DNA of 5,559 nucleotides from JAMBLL01 sp036985935 (GTDB lineage: Bacteria > Actinomycetota > Acidimicrobiia > Spongiisociales > UBA5794): positions 1 to 5,559 of the forward strand of contig BTQP01000126.1 of the NCBI GenBank assembly GCA_036985935.1. Direction: 5' to 3'. Below, one piece after another: positions 5,539 to 5,559 of this stretch. Numbering within the stretch: position 1 is the first letter of the stretch; every line of letters starts with the position of its first letter. The position numbers and the translations under genes are program-made. Under the pieces are notes generated by a model. The model worked only from the letters and a program-made list of their open reading frames with translations, was not told the DNA's origin and did no database searches.

Positions 5539-5559
5539 GTCTTCGGTCCTCCCTTTAGG

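Noticed and set aside
1..5559. CRISPR arrays, tRNA or rRNA genes, insertion sequences, attachment sites
   Set aside because: No regularly spaced repeats, tRNA-like cloverleaf or transposase-like reading frame was seen on either strand.

Overview
The window looks like chromosome from a moderately high-GC actinobacterium. That rests on codon use, TAnnnT-type -10 candidates, a tandem glycine riboswitch ahead of a single-chain glycine decarboxylase, and an extracytoplasmic-function (ECF) sigma factor paired with a one-span membrane protein. A finer placement (for example Acidimicrobiia-like) is only a guess.

Left part (1-1938, minus strand): three genes read leftwards. First comes a secreted, C-terminally anchored protein with a TIMP/netrin-like look (1938-1291). 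After a 191-nt gap comes a short ECF sigma factor (1099-644). Last, overlapping the sigma gene by 14 nt, is a one-span membrane protein (657 to beyond base 1) whose outer domain resembles the extracellular domain of the cell-division protein FtsX. The overlap and topology suggest a sigma/anti-sigma pair in which an FtsX-like domain acts as external sensor. An ECF-style promoter candidate (GGAACC-N17-CGTC on the minus strand) sits just ahead of the first gene, so the cluster may be autoregulated.

Centre (1939-2288): a 350-nt divergent intergenic region. It holds the leftward promoter and ribosome-binding site, an imperfect 10-bp inverted repeat, and on the plus strand a tandem glycine riboswitch followed by a hairpin and a strong Shine-Dalgarno (SD) sequence. 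The 5' strand of the second aptamer's P1 can alternatively pair with that SD, and the hairpin has no U-run, so translational control is the more likely mode.

Right part (2289-5559): complete gcvP, the P-protein of the glycine cleavage system, followed 5 nt after its stop by a terminator-like inverted repeat. Then comes a small unknown plus-strand protein (5201-5464) whose promoter candidate would make it leaderless. A weak minus-strand small ORF (5538-5380) has an excellent SD and overlaps it tail to tail. No other glycine cleavage gene (gcvT, gcvH, lpd) lies in the window. The riboswitch and gcvP form one glycine-sensing catabolic unit, and the leftward cluster appears functionally separate.
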